Assembly (NCBI GenBank): GCA_964017045.1
Contig: OZ024809.1
Location: 4,340,012-4,404,011 of the forward strand
Origin: Omphiscola glabra
Taxonomy: Eukaryota > Mollusca > Gastropoda > Lymnaeidae
Direction of reading: 5' to 3'
Length of the DNA stretch: 64,000 nucleotides
The number at the start of each line of letters is the position of its first letter. The stretch's first letter is position 1. Under the pieces are notes generated by a model. That model was not told where the DNA came from and searched no databases. It saw only the letters and a program-made list of their open reading frames with translations. The translations under genes and the position numbers were made by a program. Positions 58,091 to 64,000 of the stretch are shown here, one piece after another.

Positions 58091-58245
58091 GGAGTGGTGA
58101 ATAGTGATGTGTTCTTCACTTGGGACTAATGCGAGTGTTACTATGGTGATAGTGATGTTTTCTTCACTTGGGACTTAATGCGAGTGTTACAATGGTGAAT
58201 AGTGATGAGTTCTTCACTTGGGGGTAATGCGAGTGTTACAGTGGC
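58091..58245. repeat. ~49-bp tandem repeat
   Basis: Three units containing AATAGTGATGTGTTCTTCAC and GGGACTAATGCGAGTGTTAC. Confidence 0.9.
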
Positions 58246-58504
58246 GTATGTGTAAAGCGGCACCCAGGGCAAGGCTGTGAGCCACAGGTTGGTCCTAAAA
58301 TTTAAAGAAAAAGAATGCATGAATTTAAAAAAAAAAAATAGATCGGAGGTTGGTTTTAGCGGAAATGGGTAACCATTCTGACCCTTGCTCAAACTGGAAA
58401 TTTTGGGAAGCATTATCTTTAATCGCTAATTTTTAAATCCCTTTTATTTTTATTATCTTCGCTTTTGTTCGTGGCTTGCTGGCTGACTGGCTGTCATAGA
58501 ATTC

Positions 58505-58720
58505 GGACGTCTAATTATCCCAGTTCGCGTCACCTATGGAACTGAAACATGGCATATAGACTCGTTACAGACGAAAGCACACTGTATCGACTTGTCAGCT
58601 CCACTCCCAACACTAGCATCGAAAAATCAGTTGTTCCTGTTTTTTTTTTCAAAGGGAAGATGAAAGAAATATAATGCTAGTGATTTCGCGAAATAAAATT
58701 CCAGATAACCTGCGCTAAAT
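58505..58720 (-). repeat. Dispersed repeat E, copy 2
   Basis: GACGTCTAATTATCCCAGTT, GAACTGAAACATGGCATATA and GACTCGTTACAGACGA align with the 32.5-kb copy and with the reverse complement of the 61.2-kb copy. Confidence 0.55.
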
Positions 58721-58727
58721 GAGATTC

Positions 58728-58800
58728 TTAAAACAAACAAACAACAAACAAACAACAAACAAATAACAAACAAACAACAAACAAACAACAAACAACAAAC
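58728..58800. repeat. AACAAAC repeat
   Basis: A run of AACAAACAAACAACAAAC units next to dispersed repeat E copy 2. Confidence 0.9.
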
Positions 58801-60029
58801 TCGCAAGTGCGTTTGAAGCGTAAAATATATTTTTGTGTGGCTTTTCTGAAATAGTTAGTGAAAAAATCTGCGGTGTAAAACCGGGTGGGGGTCATTAGAA
58901 TATCCATATAGTTCAGGGGCGTGAAAGAATTGTGCGATTGCGAGCCGGGGGTGGGGGGTGGGGAAGAGCAATCATTTGAATTCTTATAAAGGGTGTTACT
59001 TGTATGCATGTTTGTTCAAATTTTCAGCCATACTCCCATTGCTCCATGTTACAATTTATAAAGGATATATGTGAGAAAATAATTTGATTTTAAGGGTTGT
59101 TTATTTTTTTTTTTACGTTCCCACTCTTCAGGATGATTTTTTTAAAATGCGTTATGTACTTTATATACTTTTAAGTATGTTCTATCGCACAATTAACTAA
59201 CCATTGGGAAAAGAAATTGAGAAAGGGGTATGCATTTCAAATTCATGTGGGTGTATCTCTCCTCCCCGCTCTCCCCCACCCCCTTATTTACTCCCACACG
59301 CACCCACCTTCTTTTTCCACGCCTCTGATTTAAGAGTAAAACTTTGAATTGGTCAAATACGATATCTTAAATGACATCTCCTTACGTAAATGAAATGTAA
59401 GATTGGATTTTTTTTAAAAACAAAAAATGAATTTAAAAATATGGGGGGGGGGGGGGGGGGGGGAGGGGTGGAGGGATTTTAATTACTCTGAACGAAACAC
59501 AAGAGGGATCATTTGTGCTCACGTCTGCAACGCCTCCACCAGTACCACGGAAAACTAGGGCGGGGATTTTATAGAGGACGCCCGTGGTGCTATAATGGAG
59601 ACGTGACGTCAAGATTTGCGATGACGACACTTCCGTATCGCTTTGGGGGTGGGGTGGGAGTGGATGGTGGGATGAGGCTCAAAATGGCGATGGGTAAGTG
59701 CAAAAGAAGAAAAAAAACTTACGCCAAATTGGAATCGGGGTAAAGTACGGAACGAAACAAAACCAAACGCCGAGAATATCTACAGACAAGGGACAACAAA
59801 CAGAAAGATAGGTTCCATCGGGACGATAACGCTTTCTCTTTAATTTTTTTTCAAAAAAAATCTAAATTCGTTGTGGCGGCACGTCTGCCCAGACTAGTCA
59901 CGTGGTTTATTATTTTTTTCATGCGCGGGGGGGGGGGGGTGTCTGTGAGTGGGGGGAGGGGGGTAGGTTATGATTCCAATCTTTATCATCGTTTTATTTC
60001 TCCCCATTTCGTCTGTCTATCGGTGGAGC
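58801..60029. other. Unassigned sequence with poly(G) tracts
   Basis: Poly(G) tracts lie at 59442-59463 and 59929-59939. No gene recognised. Confidence 0.5.
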
Positions 60030-60640
60030 TTAATGGGGGTCTATTAGTGGGATGATGGTATGATGGTATTCTATATGTAGCACATTCATGGGGGTCTATT
60101 AGTGGGAGGATGGTATGATGGTATTCTATCTGTAGTACATTCATGGGGGTCTATTAGTGGGAGGATGGTATGATGGTATTCTATCTGTAGCACATTCATG
60201 GGGGTCTATTAGTGGGATGATGGTATGATGGTATTCTATCTGTAGCACACTGATGGGGTCTATTAGTGGGATGATGGTATGATGGTAATCTATCTGTAGC
60301 ACATTCATGGGGGTCTATTAGTGGGATGATGGTATGATGGTATTCTATCTGTAGCACATTCATGGTGGTCTATTAGTGAGATGATGTTATTCTATCTGTA
60401 GCACATTCATGGGGGTCTATTAGTGGGATGATGGTATTTACTCTATAGCAGAAGGACGGCGTCTCGTAGTAGGATGATGGTATTCCATCTGTAGCACACT
60501 GATGGGGTCTATTAGTGGGATGATGGTATTTACTCTATAGCAGAAGGACGGCGTCTCATAGTAGGATGATGGTATTCTATCTGTAGCACACTGATGGGGT
60601 TTAATAGTAAGATGATGGTGTTCCATCTGTAACACACTGA
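60030..60640. repeat. ~55-59-bp minisatellite
   Basis: About 11 units of GGGGTCTATTAGTGGGATGA followed by TGGTATGATGGTATTCTATC and TGTAGCACATTCATG. A variant with ACTCTATAGCAGAAGGACGG occurs twice near the right end. Confidence 0.95.
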
Positions 60641-60689
60641 AGTTGGTAGTTGAATTTTAAAAGAATGGTGTTTTATCTTTGGCACATTG

Positions 60690-60945
60690 ATGGTGTTAAA
60701 GAGTAACATGATGGTGTTAAAGAGTGACATTACGGTGTTAAAGAGTGACATGACGGTGTTAACGAGTGACATGATGGTGCTAAAGAGTGACATGATGGTG
60801 TTAAATAGTGACATGATGGTGTTAAATAGTGACATGATGGTGTTAAATAGTGACATGATGGTGTTAAAGAGTGACATGATGGTGTTAAAGAGTGACATGA
60901 TGGTGTTAAATAGTGACATGATGGTGTTAAAGAGTGACACGATGG
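60690..60945. repeat. 21-bp minisatellite
   Basis: Twelve units of GTGTTAAAGAGTGACATGAT G. Confidence 0.95.
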
Positions 60946-61014
60946 TATTCCGTTTGTTGCAAATTTGAAGGAAAAAAATTGACTAAAGAAGGTTTACGTA
61001 ATAGTTAAATAGGA

Positions 61015-61140
61015 CGGGGTGGGTGTTGTGGGGGGTTGGGACGGAGGTCTCGGTTGTGAGGGGTGGGGCAAAGGTCTGGGTTATGGGTGTGGGGCGTAGG
61101 TCTGAGTTTTAAGGGGATGGCGAAAACGTCTGGGTTGTTG
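61015..61140. repeat. G-rich degenerate repeat
   Basis: Units based on GGTCTGGGTTGTGGGGGTGG GG. Confidence 0.55.
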
Positions 61141-61150
61141 GTGAAAGGGC

Positions 61151-61280
61151 AGATGTCATCGGCAACGAGTCCATGTGCCAAGTTTCAGCTCTATAGGTTG
61201 ACGGGTAGCGGGTCAATTAGACGTCCGCGGATTTTGCCAGCCGAGAACAAATAAACAAATATTATTGTTATTATTCACGT
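61151..61280 (+). repeat. Dispersed repeat E, copy 3
   Basis: GATGTCATCGGCAACGAGTC, TGTGCCAAGTTTCAGCTCTA, GGTTGACGGG and GGGTCAATTAGACGTCCGCG are inverted relative to the 32.5-kb copy. An (ATT)n tail follows at 61259-61275, which suggests a retroposon 3' end. Confidence 0.6.
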
Positions 61281-62294
61281 CTGTTTCTGTTTCTCGTGCA
61301 TTGTTATTGTTATTTTTATAATTTATAAACATTTAAAACTATCTTAATATTTTATAAATAAGCGGGTTTTTTAAAATATAAGTTGTTGTTTTTTGTCTCC
61401 TTGTCTGTCAAGCTAATGAAGTTTTTATGTTCCCGCATATTGAAGACTACAAGGAACACTTCATTTCTTAGACCGTAGTCTTTCTACTGCAATAATGATA
61501 TCTGGAAAAAAATTTGGCGTGATTGTAATCGGTTTCGGATGTCATTCACTCTCCACAAGTAGTTTTAACTTTTTGTTTTTGTTTCTTCAGTCAACTAAGT
61601 TGACATAAGTTATCGCGAGTAGGTGTTGGTGTGGACGTGCGTATCTGGTCAACAACGGCCCTAGAACCGCTGCGAACTGCCCACGACAGCACCGTTTCGT
61701 ATTTCGTCATGTTTTCTCTTCATTTCATAGTGTTGTTATCATGGTAACAAAAATATACGTCCTGAGAAGTATTTTATGTTTAAAAATTTTTGTATCTATT
61801 TTGAATACATTTGCGTAATAAGAATGCGGTCCGCTTCGAGCGTTTTTTCCCCCCTCTATATATATTGAGGGGCGCATTTTTAGAAAATTGCATTGTTTTG
61901 TTTTTTTCGTGGCAGTGGTGAGTGGCGGATGTAATCTTGGACTGTCCCGGATGAAGCTAACCCCAGGCTACGCCCCTGGTTGCATATTCCAACACACAGT
62001 TGAATTTTATTTAAGCAGACGCGATTTCTGTATCCGGTAAAATGATCCTGTTTATTTTTAATGATCAAGCTCAACTCTCTTGTGAATGGCCATCAATAGG
62101 GCACATAGGCGAGGTCTAAGAACTCGATATTTAACTTTTGGAGTACGCATTGTTGGAAAAACGAAGTGTGTGTGTGTAGTGGAGGGGGGTGGGGGCATTC
62201 CCCAGAAATACGAAGGAGTGTAAAGTGATATAGAAACGGTAAATAATATGTTTTTGTCACATGATAGGAAATATATTTTTTTGTAAATAAAAAT
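61281..62294. other. Unassigned sequence
   Basis: No gene recognised. CCAGGCTACGCCCCTGG at 61960-61976 may be the end of a hAT-like element. Confidence 0.45.
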
Positions 62295-62530
62295 TTATTG
62301 TTGCTTTTAGACGTTGCTATTATATTTCTTGTTGCTTTTAGACGTTGCTATTATATTTCTTGTTGCTTTTAGACGTTGCTATTATATTTCTTGTTGCTTT
62401 TAGACGTTGCTATTATATTTCTTGTTGCTTTTAGACGTTGCTATTATATTTCTTGTTGCTTTTAGACGTTGCTATTATATTTATTGTTGCTTTTAGACGT
62501 TGCTATTGTATTTCTTGTTGCTTTTAGACA
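62295..62530. repeat. 31-bp minisatellite
   Basis: Eight nearly identical units of TTGTTGCTTTTAGACGTTGC TATTATATTTC. Confidence 0.95.
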
Positions 62531-62551
62531 GTTCTATTTTTTTTTCTTTTT

Positions 62552-62557
62552 AAAGTG

Positions 62558-62588
<31 letters not shown>

Positions 62589-62596
62589 GGGGGGGT
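62552..62596. repeat. (GT)n followed by poly(G)
   Basis: About 15 GT dinucleotides are followed by ten G. Confidence 0.95.
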
Positions 62597-62737
62597 TATA
62601 ATTAAATTCCAAGCTTCCAGCGTAGCGATTGAGGTCTTAGTTAAATGTCTATGATGTCACCCGGTGAGCTGCTCAGTGAGCATTGTTGGACGGTTCGAAG
62701 ACTTATGGATTAAGAGAACCCCAGAGAACTGGGGTAA

Positions 62738-62958
62738 GATGAAACAGGCTGTATCGAGATGAAACAGGCTGTATCGAGGTGAAACAGGTTGTATCGAGAT
62801 GAAACAGGCTGTATCGAGATGAAACAGGCTGTATCGAGATGAAACAGGCTGTATCGAGATGAAACAGGCTGTATCGAGATGAAACAGGCTGTATCGAGAT
62901 GAAACAGGCTGTATCGAGATGAAACAGGCTGTATCGAGACGAAACAGGCTGTATCGTG
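62738..62958. repeat. 20-bp minisatellite
   Basis: Eleven units of GATGAAACAGGCTGTATCGA, nearly identical. Confidence 0.95.
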
Positions 62959-63140
62959 TTTCTATGGTTTCATTCCTGTGTAAGGTATCGTCAACGCCCC
63001 CCCCCCCGGTTCCGCCCAATAAGTGAAATGGACTCAAAAGAAAAATGTTCATTTTCAATGGATAATTCATGCACTATTCTATTTCAATGAAACAAAAAAA
63101 TATGCATCTTCTGCTAAATAATATCATAATCTCCAGGCCT

Positions 63141-63708
63141 GAAAACAGTTTTCAAAACAGCTTTCAAAACAGCTTTCAAAACAGCATTCAAATCAGCTTT
63201 CAAAACAGCATTCAAATCAGTTTTCAAAACAGTTTTCAAAACAGCATTCAAAACAGCATTCAAAACAGCATTCAAAACAGTTTTCAAAACAGTTTTCAAA
63301 ACAGCATTCAAAACTGCATTCAAAACAGCATTCAAAACAGTTTTCAAAACAGCATTCAAAACAGCTTTCAAAACAGCTTTCAAAACAGCATTCAAAACAG
63401 TTTTCAAAACAGCATTCAAAACAGCGTTCAAAACAGCATTCAAAACAGTTTTCAAAACAGCATTCAAAACAGCGTTCAAAACAGCTTTCAAAACAGCATT
63501 CAAAACAGCATTCAAAACAGCGTTCAAGACAGCTTTCAAAACAGCATTCAAAACAGTTTTCAAAACAGCATTCAAAACAGCATTCAAAACAGCATTCAAA
63601 ACAGTTTTCAAAACAGCATTCAAAACAGTTTTCAAAACAGCATTCAAAACAGCGTTCAAAACAGCTTTCAAAACAGCATTCAAATCAGCATTCAAAATAG
63701 TCTTCATT
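63141..63708. repeat. 12-bp minisatellite
   Basis: About 47 units of TTCAAAACAGCA, in which the base pair before TTC varies (CA, TT, CT, CG). The 12-bp period gives a 213-codon plus-strand frame and a 200-codon minus-strand frame, both array translation. Confidence 0.97.
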
Positions 63709-64000
63709 AACACCAAACAAATGATTAACTGTCATAAGCATTAAACCTGTTATCACTTCAATTTGACCCCCACCCCCCCTTTCTTTGGTTTGTTCTTAGG
63801 ACCAAACCCACGTGAAGGGGTCTTTAGGGTCCAGTCAAAATTCATATGGCCACCCATTGTTACTTATGCAACAAGCCTTGAATCCTTCGCCCGCCCCCCC
63901 CCCCCACACACTTATGCGCCAACACTCCACCCTTTACATCACCCTTCCCTCCATTCTGACGCTCCCCACCACTCGCCCTTTTACGCCACCCCTGACCAAA
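63709..64000. other. Unassigned sequence at the window end
   Basis: No gene recognised; poly(C) tracts at 63770-63778 and 63894-63904. Confidence 0.5.

Noticed and set aside
63069..63716. 213-codon and 200-codon frames on opposite strands
   Set aside because: They come from the 12-bp array; a Q-N-S repeat peptide without a domain is not evidence for a gene.

Overview
This is animal nuclear DNA. It has introns with GT..AG borders, very little coding sequence, and many transposon remnants and tandem repeats. A TNF-ligand gene, non-LTR retrotransposon tails and hAT MITEs, one pair resembling the SPIN family known from tetrapods and a pond snail, fit a mollusc, probably a gastropod. That placement is an inference from repeat and gene families, not a measurement.

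Only one gene is well supported: a three-exon type II membrane protein of the TNF ligand superfamily on the + strand (coding exons 3383-3898, 11337-11475 and 12028-12425; 350 residues). Exon phases agree exactly. Exon 1 carries the cytoplasmic tail, membrane span and cysteine-bearing stalk, exon 2 the end of the stalk and the first strand of the TNF homology domain, and exon 3 the rest of that domain. A splice acceptor at 3357 suggests a further non-coding 5' exon. Intron 1 (7.4 kb) is filled with minisatellites. The AT-rich stretch after the stop codon (12.4-19 kb) is 3' UTR and intergenic DNA with no clear end.

The remaining 45 kb looks gene-poor. A possible arrestin-fold exon lies on the - strand at 50739-50948, overlapped by a tRNA-like SINE head. 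Mobile DNA includes two tails of one LINE family sharing a 3' hairpin (37.5 and 53.8 kb), an RTE-type LINE tail whose last 69 bp is tandemly amplified (52.1-52.8 kb), a zinc-knuckle LINE fragment (8.0 kb), two SPIN-like hAT MITEs (41.8 and 46.3 kb), other hAT-type MITEs at 9.7, 19.8, 21.2, 26.9 and 41.2 kb, a 1.17-kb element with 13-bp terminal inverted repeats (27.4-28.5 kb), foldback MITEs (24.8 and 31.9 kb), a pogo-like end (44.2 kb), three tRNA-like SINE heads, and a previously unnamed (to me) dispersed repeat in four copies.

The most striking property is the tandem repeats: more than 50 separate minisatellite arrays with units of 12 to about 57 bp, nearly all with different unit sequences. 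The largest is a 24-bp array of about 56 copies at 47.4-48.7 kb. Because many units are multiples of three, they create long open frames on both strands (up to 540 codons) that I do not regard as genes. Homopolymer G/C tracts of 9-20 bases are also unusually frequent.
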